Positions 30,475 to 41,741 of a stretch of DNA of 50,529 bases are shown here, in pieces; position 1 is the stretch's first letter; each line of letters begins with the position of its first letter. The DNA lies in NCBI GenBank assembly GCA_000787465.1, contig JSYX01000222.1, forward strand, positions 1 to 50,529, written 5' to 3'. The notes under the pieces are model-generated. The model was not told where the DNA came from and made no database searches. It was given only the letters and a program-made list of their open reading frames with translations. Source of the stretch: Thermomucor indicae-seudaticae (Eukaryota > Mucoromycota > Mucoromycetes > Mucorales > Lichtheimiaceae). The translations under genes were made by a program, and so were the position numbers.

Positions 30475-31644
30475 ATGCGGCTCAAACTGTTTCAAAGTGC
30501 ACGATCATCCTCTGAACGGGGACATTCCGAGACAACTGATGAAACTCCAGCTGGTTTACGGCCAACGGAGGAGGATAATGGACGAGCATCCACTGGAACT
30601 CGGCGGCGCTGCAACAGCCGGACTCGAGGACCTACAAACATCATGCAGCTGTCCGAAGAGAGTAAGCAACCTCAACTGCCTTTTTCACGAGATTGTCGCC
30701 GCATTAAAGCAAACGGAGCGATCGTCGTCCATCGATCGACACCGTACACTGAAGATATCTTGGACCCGTCCGAGTCAGGTTCATCGTCTATGGCCGGCGA
30801 CCAGGCTATTCAAGCGTATTTGAAAGAACCTCGCCAAGTTCACGCAGCAGTTAAGGAGGACACAAGAGAGAAAGCTAGTGTAGATATGGTTGCGGTCAAC
30901 AATACAAGCAGCATTCGATCAACATTTCCAGCCAGCAGTTATTGCGCCGACGAAACTGACTCCCTTTATTCAGCCTCATCCTGGTCCTCTTCTGTACCTC
31001 AAGAAATCGAAGAAGACAGCCGACATGTTACTGCCCTTAGCCCTCCTCCACGGAGACGTCGGATGCGCGAAAACAGTACCGATACAGATATATGCGAGAC
31101 TTTAACGACGGCCGTAGACGACCATAACTCCGAGAGAGTCTCAGTCATGTTGATGGCGAGGGAAAACCACCGACTACAGATCCAACTAAGAACAGCAAGA
31201 TACCGCGTCCAGAATCTGCGTAGGGACAATGAAGAAAAGTGGATAGCGTTGCAGGCACTCCGTCGAGAAGTTAAGCATATGCAGAATCTTGTAAACAGAG
31301 AACATCTTTTCCACAACTGCTCTTGCTGCCACGATCATACAAGAAGACGACGACGGTCAACAGGCAGTGTACATTTACAGTCGCAAAATGTTTCTTTTGG
31401 ACCTAACACGGCGTTTTCCTGCCTTAAACTGACATCGACTATCTCTGACGAACAAAAGATAAAGATCCTGTTGGATGAAATTGGAGTCATGCAACAGGAA
31501 GAAGAAGCTGCTGAGATACGATATGCACAGCTAGCGACGAAGAATAATGAGCTTAAACATCAGCTGCTGAACAGAGATGAAAGGATACGACAACTGGAGC
31601 ATGAACTGCAACAGCTGCGTCTCCAAATGTCTTCTAATAAATAG
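30475..31644 (+). CDS. Coiled-coil protein of unknown function (single exon)
   Basis: 389 residues, not recognised. The N-terminal 190 residues are low-complexity and charged (Ser, Thr, Arg, Glu), with SLYSASSWSSSVPQEIEED near 165. From about residue 215 a coiled coil begins (SVMLMARENHRLQIQLRTAR, ENLRRDNEEKW-like YRVQNLRRDNEEKWIALQAL, RREVKHMQNLVN). A short Cys/His cluster HNCSCCHDHTRRRRR near 285 interrupts it. A second coil (DEQKIKILLDEIGVMQQEEE, ELKHQLLNRDERIRQLEHEL) runs to the end. The C-x-C-C-H-x-H cluster might bind metal. It ends 24 bp from the stop of the convergent BCKDH gene. Probably a structural or scaffold protein; no function is claimed. Confidence 0.7.
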   Translation: MRLKLFQSARSSSERGHSETTDETPAGLRPTEEDNGRASTGTRRRCNSRTRGPTNIMQLSEESKQPQLPFSRDCRRIKANGAIVVHRSTPYTEDILDPSESGSSSMAGDQAIQAYLKEPRQVHAAVKEDTREKASVDMVAVNNTSSIRSTFPASSYCADETDSLYSASSWSSSVPQEIEEDSRHVTALSPPPRRRRMRENSTDTDICETLTTAVDDHNSERVSVMLMARENHRLQIQLRTARYRVQNLRRDNEEKWIALQALRREVKHMQNLVNREHLFHNCSCCHDHTRRRRRSTGSVHLQSQNVSFGPNTAFSCLKLTSTISDEQKIKILLDEIGVMQQEEEAAEIRYAQLATKNNELKHQLLNRDERIRQLEHELQQLRLQMSSNK

Positions 31645-31668
31645 ATGTATACGTTACGTTTATTATCT

Positions 31669-33206
31669 TTAGGGAGTAGTGCTATACTCGTCCAACTTAT
31701 AATACTCGGGGTATTTCCGAATAAGCTCATCCAGTTCCTTCTTTTGTGCAACGAGATGAGGAGGAAGCTGATCGTAGACGTCCGTAAACAAGTGCTCAAT
31801 GCTTGGTTTCTTTCTTGCCTCCGCAGCACTGAAGCTTTTCATGACCGTTTTACGTGTTTCGGCTCTAAGCTTTTCTTCTTCCTCAGGAGTCCACCAGCCC
31901 TTGAGTTCCATGTGTCGACGCAGTCGAGTGATTGGATTATCAAATTGAGCACGTTCTTCTACTTCTTTTCGGTCACGGTATTTCGTAGAATCATCCGAGG
32001 TGCTGTGGTGACCGACACGATAAGTCATGGCTTCAATCAGGACTGGCTTGTTTTCATTGATAGCTTTGACCCTTGCTGCCTTTGTGGCATTGTAGACCGC
32101 CCATACGTCGTTGCCGTCTACGCGCACTGTATCGATACCGTAGCCAATTCCTCGTGCAGCAATACCGTCTCCTTTGTACTGTTCCGACGAGGGCGTAGAA
32201 ATTGCATAGCCATTGTTGCGACTGCAAGGATGATAACAGAACTTTTTAGGACACCAATGATAACAATAACGCCAACGAGGAAACGTACCAAAAGAAGATG
32301 ACTGGGCATTTAAGAGTGGCAGCCATATTCATGCCAGCATGAAAATCGCCTTCGGATGCCGCACCTTCGCCAAAGAAACAAATCGTACAAGCTCGTTTAC
32401 CCGCTAACTTGAGTGCATAAGCCGCTCCTGCTGCTTGTGGGATTTGAGTACCAAGCGGTGAGGAGATTGTCTGAAAGTTGTGTTTCTTGGAACCATAATG
32501 AACTGGCATTTGACGCCCTTTGCCATTGTCGAGTTCGTTCGAGAAGCATTGGTTCATGCAGTCATCCACGGAGAAGCCTCGGTATAAAAGCGTAAATGCT
32601 TCTCGATACTTTTTTGTCCTTCAAGTCAGTTCCTCGGTTTCTTCCTCCCATCTATATTTGGCCTATGATTCTTACTTGACCGTACACAACGTCCTCAGGA
32701 AGCAAAGCAGCGGCACTTCCGATCATGGCTTCTTCACCGTAATGAGTCATATAGAAACTGATTCGGCCCTGACGCTGGGCTTCGTACAGGATGCCATCCA
32801 TTGTATGCAAGAGAACCATCTTTCTGTACCAGTCAATGACAGTTTCCTTGGGAAGCTTTGGGTCGTCCTCGCTGTTTATGATTTGGCCTGTATGGTCCAT
32901 GACGCGATACGCCTGGAGCGGTGCCGCATTCGCCTCCACAAAGGTCATCTTGTAAGTAAACTTGTCCGGATGATACCAGCTAGGCGACGATATTTTCGTT
33001 GCATTACTTGTCGGTGTATCGGGCACTGTGGCTGTCGTTGTGCTATAGTAAAATTTCTAGACGGCAGCCGGTTAGATAAAACACGAAAGTTTGCAAACAT
33101 AGCAACTGAATACCTTTACGAAAGCCGCAGTAGAGAGTCTTTTCAAGGGATGGTTAGAAGATAAGACGTATCTTAGACCTGACCGAGATAACTTAGAGTG
33201 ATACAT
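31669..33206 (-). CDS. BCKDHA: Branched-chain 2-oxoacid dehydrogenase E1 alpha (4 exons)
   Basis: Mitochondrial thiamine-diphosphate decarboxylase subunit that degrades keto-acids of Val, Leu and Ile. Exon 1 from ATG 33206-33204 encodes an arginine/serine-rich transit peptide ([20 protein letters not shown]). The intron 1 acceptor is CGTCTAG; the later CTATAG would break the frame. Then [88 protein letters not shown] and the ThDP motif [20 protein letters not shown] with [10 protein letters not shown]. Next [15 protein letters not shown] and the phospho-loop [16 protein letters not shown]. About 443 residues, full length. Introns after YGQ and FFW/C are ordinary. Confidence 0.95.
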
Positions 33207-33477
33207 TAGACGCACTGTGAAAAGGGAGTCTAAAAGAAAAGAATCGTGCGAGAAGAAAGAAACGAGTCGACTTCTTTCGTCCACACCGTGGGAAAATTGA
33301 AGAACAGCAACACCGACAAGACGACTGTCATAGCACGTTACTCGTGCAAGGTATTTTATCAAATTTCTGGACAGCAGGGAATAAGCTGATAAACATACAT
33401 GAAGAAGCTTTCTTAAAACGGTTATAAAATTCCCGGAAACTAAGGGAGTTGTCTAAATAAAGGTGCGTCAAAGCTCT

Positions 33478-36400
33478 TTATTGAGACGGGTTATAAAAGC
33501 CAACGGATTCCCAATATTTCAGTTGTTTGGACATGAGGTTGGCGTTAAACGCAGGGGATTCGGCCAGGACTGGGGTAGTCTTGACGGTATTCTCTGTCAG
33601 GTACTCTGGCATTGCCAAGCCTGATTCAGAATAGTTGGCTTCGAAGAATCCCATCAAGCGGTACGCAGGATTTTCTTGATGCTTTGCGAGCTCTTTAACC
33701 CACTCTGTTGGGCTGATGACATCGAACTGCATGCCGCATTGCTTCATAGCGTCCAAGACATCCTTCCATGTGACCTTGTTCGGGTTGACAATGTGGAATA
33801 CTTGATTGACAAAATCTTTGGTTGGTTTCTTGCTTGTCTTGAGCATGATGTCAAAGATACTCGCTGATGCGTAGTCCACTGGTAGCCAGTCAACGATGTC
33901 CATTTTCAGATCGGGCATCTGTCGTGAAGAACATGAGAATACTTTCATTTGGTACTATACAAGTTACAATATTACCTTGTGCATTTGGCCAGCACCACCA
34001 ACAATCAATAAAGGAAACTGTTCACTGGTGTTCCAGACGCCATTCTCAGTGTCACCCACGACTTGGCCCATACGCTCGATAATGCATGGGAAGTCTAGGT
34101 TTTGCAACGGCTTACTGCAATGTCATCATTGTTTGTCCTCTTTCAAAAAGGGACTTACTCTTTTCACGCGTGAGATAATCGAACAAATGCTCCACAATAT
34201 ATTTCGACTGGCCATAACCGATAGGCATGGCCACACGCGGATCTTCAGGCGGAACAGTCTCCGGAATCTGCTTGAGTGGCATGGCAGCGGTGGCACTGAC
34301 GCTTGAGATATGGTGAACAGGGACTGGGTTCGTCGGGCGATAAGCTAGCCGCAAAAGCTGGTAGAGACCTCTGATGCATTCCTTTTCATAATGGCTTACG
34401 GGTTGGTTAAAGTTGACCAGCCAACCGCATGCCTGCACCAAAGTGATTTCTCGTTTGAGACGATCATACACAGCAGAATCAAGGCCCATGTTGGGCTCAT
34501 GGCAGCGGTTCATAGGCAGCACCTCTAGTTTTCCAGGCAAGTCAAGCAGCCCAACATCGAGCCTTCGGTCCTTGAACGATTTCCGGAGACGATCCATGAG
34601 CTGTTCGGGCGACGAGCCGCGTACAAGTGCGTAGACCTTCTTGACTTTGTCCGACTTGAGCATGTCTCGTAGCATAAAGGCACCCAACGAACCGGTAGCA
34701 CCTGTTAACAGGATAACGTGTTGGCGATCCTCGGCGATGTCGGGTGTCGTTGTAGCCACACCAAAGTCTTGGTCGGCCCGTGCGATGTAGTCGCGCAAGA
34801 TCTTTTGTGTCTCTTCATAATGTTTTTGAACTGTATCCGTAGTAGGTCTGTTGGCGTCCATAAGCGCTTGGGTCATAGCAGAAACACTCGGGTTCTCAAA
34901 GATGAAGTTAGTTGAGACTTGGCCGAACCTGGAAGCAATACGGTTTCGAAGTTGAATGGCAAGTAGCGAATTGAGACCATAGTCGAAGAGGGACTCGTCC
35001 GCTTTCAACGTGGATACGTCCTGTTGCAGGATTTCGGCAGCGGCTTGGAGCAGGAACCGTTTGACTTCGTCGGGCGACATATGCACACGGCCGGGAACGG
35101 TGGCAGGCGATGCAAACTCCTCCGAAAGACTGTTGTACATTTTGTCGACAGCTTCCTTGTACTCTTGGATGGCGCGCTTGCGGTTCACTGTGCCCTTGTC
35201 GGTAACTGGCAAGTGCTTGTTTAACGGCAAGATATAGACCATTTGGGGCAAGATGGTACTATGACTAGGGGCATCCTTGTTGGCACCCCTGACTGCTTCC
35301 TGGACTAGTAGAATATGAACCCAAAGTATCTGTCAGCCAGAAGGAAAATTTGCTTTCTATCACCGCCTTGTGCATACCCAATTCGATCATTTCGGACGGT
35401 GTATGTTCCACGGCCTTTTCCAAGTCCAGTTCGACAAGAGCTGCTGTACATTGTCGCTTCTCACCAATGACAGTGGCGTGCCTAATAATGGGACAAGCTC
35501 TGAGGGCTCCCTCCATTGGAACAGGGTTTGTCTTTTCACCGTTTTCCCTATGAAATGATGCATAACGGTCAGTCACTGAATTCATCTTATCGAAAGGCAA
35601 CAACTTACATGATTAGAATGTCATCCTTGCGACCGACATAACGATAGGCTCCCGAGTTTGGAGGGTCTTCAATGAAAAGATCGTTTGTCGCGTAAGTGCT
35701 TTCCGGTGTATTGACGACACCGGTAGCCATGGTTGGACTGTCTCCTCGGATGACAAGGTGATAGACACCCAATGCTTCGTCGTAAGGCTCCCAAATAATG
35801 TAGGGCTTGATGACAGACATGGGACGCACGTTATACCAGGATTTGGAGCTCTTAGATGCATCAGCCATAAAGCCGGCTCCGATTTCTACGCCAGAAACAA
35901 AAACGTTACAATGAAAGGGAAACGGTCTAGTATCGATGGTATATTACTTTTCTTACCTGTGGTCCCATAGCCAGAACAAATCTTGATACCATGCTCCTGG
36001 TAAAAGTTGCCAGTCGCCTTGTTTAGAGGAGCGCCGCCAAAGCTAAAAAAACCACGTGAGTAATAGACGAATTAATGGTTAAACACTAAGATACTTACAA
36101 AACGTATTTAAGATTCGCAAACAGATCGTATCGGTTAGTTTCTTTTAAGTAGGGCACTAACTGCTCGAGGGTGAACGGTGGTACGACCATCGAAGTAACC
36201 TTTTGAGACTCAATCGCAGCGCAGATTTGCCTGGGCGACGGAGGGAGGTTCTTGAAAAAGATATTACCTGAGCCAACGGTCATGGCCGAAAAGAAGCTAA
36301 AGAAACCAGCAAGGTGGAATCTAACAGGATGTACGTGAGATGAGAGTTATAACAAAAACACTGCAACGATTTTACTTACAATGGCATACTGGACAAGGTC

Positions 36401-37146
36401 ACACTGTTAGCGTCATCGACTTGCTCTGGTGCTGTTTCAGCAATAGCGATGTTGCGGCAGCAAGCTGAATAAAACAGAAATCTGTTGCTTAAGCTGTTAG
36501 GCTTGGGAAATGAGGTAGTTCCCGAGCTTTGTGCATAGCGAAAAGTTGTGTCGGTTAGCTACGTTCAAAAGCAATATCTCCAAACACTCGCACTATACCT
36601 ATGGATGATTAAGGCAATCTTTTCATAGTCCTCTTCTGTATAATTGCGATCAAGGATCTTGTCAACGTCTGGGTTCAGAGGAACTTGTACCATTGCGTCC
36701 AGATCAAGAGCACCAAGGACCCTGAAGCTTCCATTTGTCTTTTCGGCGCACCGCTTCGCCATTCCTTGGTACTTTTCGGATGCCAACATGAACTTGGAGT
36801 TCGTTTTCTCCAGCAGATTGACGTTGGCGGCCTCCGAGTTTCGTGGTGACAGAAGCATCAAGACGCGACGAAGCTTGAGAGCGGCAATCAAGGTAATAAA
36901 GTATTCCACAGAATGGTCAGCCAATAGAGCTATGGAGTCAATGTTCTGCACTTGTGGAGCCCATTCGCATGCAAGATTCGTCGCTATCCGGTTAACTTGC
37001 TCAAAAGTTAAAGTCTTGAAAGCAGTGAGATCAGTCGTCGACGCCTGGTATCGGACAAGGACATTGGAGGCAAAGCGGGCGCATTGGTTCTCAACGAAAT
37101 TGATAAACGCATGATATTTGATATAGTCAGCTAAACTGGCTTGCAT
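33478..37146 (-). CDS. NRPS-like adenylation-thiolation-reductase enzyme (about 9 exons)
   Basis: Activates a carboxylic acid as an AMP ester, loads it on a carrier and releases it reductively, like alpha-aminoadipate reductase or carboxylic acid reductase. A domain: FKTLTFEQVNRIATNLA, HSSGTTSFPKPNS across intron 1, ICSGYGTTE (core A5) across intron 4, YVGRKDDILI, ENGEKTNPVPMEG. Carrier: DESLFDYGLNSLLAIQLRNR, with Ser in LNSL for phosphopantetheine. Reductase: VILLTGATGSLGAFMLRDML (NADPH), VYALVRGSSPEQL, PIGYGQSKYIVEHL (YxxxK). It ends ANLMSKQLKYWESVGFYNPS. About 1,050 residues. There is no condensation domain or N-terminal extension, so it is not a classical Lys2 with its long N-terminus. 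Substrate unknown. Confidence 0.85.
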
Positions 37147-38804
37147 ATTCTTAAATGCAGAGAAGATTGGAGAATTCGAACGAAACGCTGATGGTATTTA
37201 AGACATACACCAGTTCTTCAATGGCCTAAACCGTTCTACCGCAGCTTTCCAATGGCGTAAATAGTTCTACCGGAAGCTCAGAAACCTACCCAGAAGGACA
37301 AATTTTACGTCAGTCTTGAAGATCATTTTGAGGTAGTACTGATCGAGGGCATTTACCACGGAAGCTTTGATTTTGCTTTATCCTTTTGGTATTACCTATC
37401 CTCCATTGCATAGTTCTTCATAGGTGGAGAACAGTTACTCGAGATCACACAGAAGCTCTATCGGTAGCAGAACGTGAAAACGTCCAGACAGATTGTTATT
37501 CCGCGCCGTGGAGTGCAGTTTCTTATGAGCGGCTAAAAAATAGATCCGAGAGAACACGCAAAAAGGTGTATAAAGCGACGATGGGATTCTGAACTCGAAA
37601 TTATGCCCCTTGTCTTGTCTACAGCAAGGGCTTTTGGATACTCTCAGCAGTCGATTATCTGTAGTCCGAGCCTCTTTAATTGGACCAGAACAGCGAAAAG
37701 AGAAGAATGCGAGTTGCTTATGGATGCACTAAAAAAGTCTTGTTGAACAACTCGAAAGCTCTGGAACAAAAGTCCCTGAGGTAAAGATTTTGCCGTTGAC
37801 TCAGCCTGATACCTTTTAGCGGCAAAGGGACGCAAGAAAACGGCCTATCGGTATCTAGACCATTTCGTATCAAATGCTCCAAATGCTGGACGTTTTCATA
37901 CAAAATCGGAAAACGGACCCGGCAAGTCGGGTTCCACCAGCAGACAATATCCTCTCGTTGCAGCTGCTTTCATTGTTGAGAGCTGCACAGGTCATCAGTA
38001 AAAGCAGTTTATTGAACTACGCGTTTTGTTTTAAATAGAATCATCAGTCGTCGGTTTAGCGACATTGACATCCAGTAGCAACTTTGGCAACATGGGGATC
38101 ATCACCCGCAGTTCTTGCATTTTTACAGGCAGCTTTTTCTTTCCAGAGCACTCTCTTATTCGCTAATACAGGAAGGACGCGCGACATAATCCCGGGACTT
38201 GATGAGCAATAAGTCAACGTCAAAATGGAAACAAAGCGGGTTTTCGCTCTAAACGTCAATTATCAGTTTCTTAGCTGATACCATCAGCGATATTTCGCAA
38301 AGAAAGGATCATCCGCATGACACACCCTGTTGTTGTCCTAGTTCTGATGACTTTTGTCAAAGTCCATTCCCATGTCTGTCCGCAAGGCTGTCGAGCCTCT
38401 GACCACTAATTCCCATCAAATTTGTGGAAAAATCAATGTCCATCCCACTGTCGAAGTAAATAGTCGTATCTTTCCGCTTGACGAGTCGGGTAGGCTGGAA
38501 AGTGATTACTAAGTCGAAGTATAGTTAGATTGAGCGCCCACTGTATTCCCTTTGACCTATGTGAAACATTTCAGAAGTCAATATAAACTGGGCTTTCCTC
38601 TCAAACTTGGTTCATTCGATCGCGCTGCAAAGTCATGAAGAGAAAAGTGCTGTACATAGGAATTTCAATATAAGCTGCTAGGAAAGGCTATTAACTACTA
38701 TGATTTATCAAACTATATAGACCGCTTTAGAATCGATTGCAGAGGAAGGTGTGTTCAAAGGAGATGATTAACAAGTGAAAGTATATTAGGCAGGTACCCA
38801 GGCT
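37147..38804. other. Long intergenic region upstream of the NRPS-like gene
   Basis: About 1.66 kb, the longest gene-free stretch here, with the 31-bp repeats at its right edge near the NRPS-like start. A minus-strand open frame at 38259-38056 could encode a 44-residue product from an internal ATG, ending in a Cys-containing tail (ATGCQCR). I see no family match and give it low weight. No RNA gene was noted. Confidence 0.45.
37219..37280. repeat. Imperfect 31-bp tandem repeat, two units
   Basis: Two adjacent units start CAATGGC at 37219 and 37250 and share CAATGGC, TAAA and GTTCTACCG in register, about three quarters identical over 31 bp. They lie about 75-135 bp upstream of the NRPS-like ATG, so they could be promoter elements. 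Confidence 0.7.
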
Positions 38805-40516
38805 CTAGTCATTGGAGATGAGATGCGCCACAGAAGACGCCCTGCTGGTTTGCTGATCGCTTATAGCAGAAGACTTGAAGTGTGGTGGAGGGCGCACATC
38901 GGCTTTTAAAACGTACTGAAGTTTATCATCATCGATTTGGCTACGGCCTGGATCCGATCCAGAAAATGTTGCTGTAGGAAATGCTCTTGGATATGGTGGC
39001 ATATCGTAATCGAATTTGTCCGGACCGTGCTCTGATGTATAACCCGCAGAGTGATGTGCGCCGTCTTGACGTCCAGTATTATAAAACTTTGGAGGTGGGA
39101 TGCTTGTTTGATTATGGGGAGCAGGGCTGGCTGCTCCGCTCGCACTAGTGGACCGTCCTGACGAAGAGTTCCCACTAGAGGCGCCGAAAGCACCAAAAAT
39201 GGTCATTCGGGGGCTAAAAAATAGGGAATTAAACACGCGGTGCGAGACAACAATGAAATGCGCTTGTACTTACTTTAGCATAACGGAGAATTCAATACAT
39301 AGTGAAGCGACTTCACCGTCGTACATCCATAGTGAGGCAATTACGATATTGTCTTTCATATTGAGCATGACGCTTTCCCGACATGTGGCATAGATGGCAT
39401 ACACAACGGAAAACATGGCAAGACAAACAGAAGCAGTAATAACGATGATTTTGAGCTATAAGAAAAAGGGAAACTGTCGGTGATGACAGAGGCGACAGAA
39501 GGCTATATGTGGAGAGATTTACCTTCACAAGGCCCAACTTAATCTTTGTTAACTCGGCTGGACCGAGATACCTTCTTCGTTCGAGATACGAGGCGAGCAG
39601 ATGGATCAATCTAGATCCCGAGAACATGATAAGAAGTGATAAAAACCCAGTGTAGAAAGCCCAAAGGTAGCACAATGCTCTGGTAAATTTGGCAGCCAAT
39701 TCATTGTTTCCTCGCAGGGCTGCCACACCACCGCCAATAGAACAGATGTTGTTCGTGAGAAAAGGCAGAGTGACGAGGGCGGTGCATAGTACATCCACAA
39801 CCACTGGCGACCTCACCCACGCCATGTATATCACTCTGTTGGTCTACCGTATTAAGTCTTTAGTCTTTTATGGCACTGCACGTCAAAATAAGGATCAACT
39901 CACTTCTGCAAACGTTTGAGCAATGCCAAATAAGTAACATGCCAAAGCAGCAAATCCAAACTGCCACTTGAATTCAAAGAAAACTTTTTGCGCAAGAGAA
40001 TTGTTATGAGTAAAACTCAACCGTCAGTGGAATGCACTTTTTGTTTCTGCCAACTTACAGTATCGAAAGGCGATGTTTGGCACGGAATCCGTAATTAAAA
40101 TGACGGAATAGACCAAGTGCACTATCCATCGTTAAAATCTGTTGGACTTGTTTAAATACATCATCGTTGTCAACTTACTGGCATTGAAGACTGCTCCCAG
40201 CGTTATCATGGACTCAATCGGTCGTGGTCGAGGAAATCCTGAACTGAGATCAAAGACTGGCTGGTTAAGGCATTTTACGCGGTAAAACGAGATAGATCCA
40301 GCTAAAGAGGCGTAAGTTATACTTCTTATGGTAATGCAGCCGATACGTACCTCCTAACGCGGCAAGACCAGCTATAATGATATCAGCAACGTGCATATAG
40401 TAAAAAGCGGAATGTTCCTCGCATTGAGTGAGTGTAAGTCGCCAGTCGCAGTGGCATACACCGTTCTCGTCGCATATTCTCCAGAAACCTGGATCAGTGG
40501 GGTGGTTGTTGTCCAT
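38805..40516 (-). CDS. Orphan seven-helix membrane protein, receptor-like (7 exons)
   Basis: Family not recognised. ATG 40516-40514 gives an extracellular-looking N-terminus with four Cys (CDENGVCHCDW, TQCEEH). Helices after splicing: 1 HVADIIIAGLAALGAGSIS; 2 PIESMITLGAVFNAILTM; 3 FGFAALACYLFGIAQTFAE; 4 VVVDVLCTALVTLPFLTNN; 5 LCYLWAFYTGFLSLLIMFSG; 6 LKIIVITASVCLAMFSVVYA; 7 IVIASLWMYDGEVASLCIEF. The last exon is a 140-residue Ser/Pro-rich tail typical of a cytoplasmic receptor end. Six GT-AG introns fall between or within helices, all in phase. About 450 residues. Seven helices, N-terminal cysteines and a long Ser tail suggest a GPCR-like receptor, but no class motif is evident; a transporter or other membrane family is possible. 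Confidence 0.75.
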
Positions 40517-41741
40517 CTTTGCTTGCAATCCAAGACAGGAAAACTGCCGGCGAGTAAGTGATCGACGAAGACCAAAAGAAGAGGGAAAAAAAGAGAAAAA
40601 GGTAAATACGGTCGACGGTTCTTATACCTACGGAGACGAATCAAAAACTCCATGCCATGGTGCTCCCGGGAGCAAACCCCAATGTTACCTGACAGCTAAC
40701 CATACTGAGCAACCACATACGGTTGCTGAAAAATGATTTGTTGTATCACCTTTAGGGAAGCTCTACTTGCTCCGCACACACACACACACACACACACACA
40801 CTCTCTCTCTCTCTCTCTCTCACGTCCCAATACACTGGGGATGTGCAGGTACGTAGAATCTGCGAAACATCGCTTCTCTCTCCCCTTTACAAGGCACTAC
40901 AAGAGCTTTTTTGAAACTTCTTGGTACCTTATACATGATCAATTTGATCAGACATGTTATACGAGCTACCCTCAGAGCTACGCTGACTTACTGTGTCCCC
41001 TTATCGAGTTAACGGCTTGAATAACTCGGGTAACGGTGGAGTTCCTAGTCATGAGAATCGTGGAGGATATCACACCGTTTAAGAATCGATTTAGTCTTCG
41101 ACCGCAAGCTCTTTTCGACAGGCTGGAAGTCTAGTCTTATTAAATGTCGATGCCGAGGGTAGTACAAGTCAAGAAGTCAATATGCACAGACTCGTGATTA
41201 AAACTATCCCAACATGGAGAGTATTTTTATGTGCGACGGCAGATGAAGGGGGTTATGCTAATGTGTAAACATTTTCAGGAGTATGTACCATTCGGGATAC
41301 GAGCTTTTCATGCATAGACCTTTTTTTAAAGTTAACCTCTGCGTAGATCTCAGAAGAACAAACAAAAGTGATTGGAGACCACAAGGCACATGGTACAAGG
41401 TTGATATCCTTAAATCTGGAACGACTTCATTTTACAAGCAATTCTATAGCAGTTTTCTGCAAAATGAATTCTGTCAGCGTATCGTCCATTGGCTTTGCGA
41501 AGCATTTTAGCGCTGCGAATGCCAACAAATGCCTGTTTCCTCGACTTTACTCTCTGCATTTTGACATCCTGTCATTCTCGGAGTAAGATCAGAAAGATTG
41601 ATTACTACTTTCTTGTCATGCCATTATTCAGAAGGTTCGTCTTTAAGAGGCCATTCTCATCCCATTAGGTAGCGGGGCTTGAAAGTGCTATCATGCAACT
41701 CACGCAAGGCCCTCCTGATTTCCTTGCCTCTGTGAAGAGCG
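40517..41741. other. Bidirectional upstream region, orphan 7TM protein and CK1 genes
   Basis: About 1.2 kb between divergent starts. It contains the CA/CT microsatellite near 40775-40820 and otherwise AT-rich sequence. Open frames within it show no family pattern. Confidence 0.45.
40775..40820. repeat. Compound microsatellite (CA)13(CT)10
   Basis: Perfect (CA)13 at 40775-40800 runs directly into (CT)10 at 40801-40820, about 260 bp upstream of the orphan 7TM protein ATG (minus strand). Such alternating purine-pyrimidine DNA is length-unstable. Confidence 0.95.
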
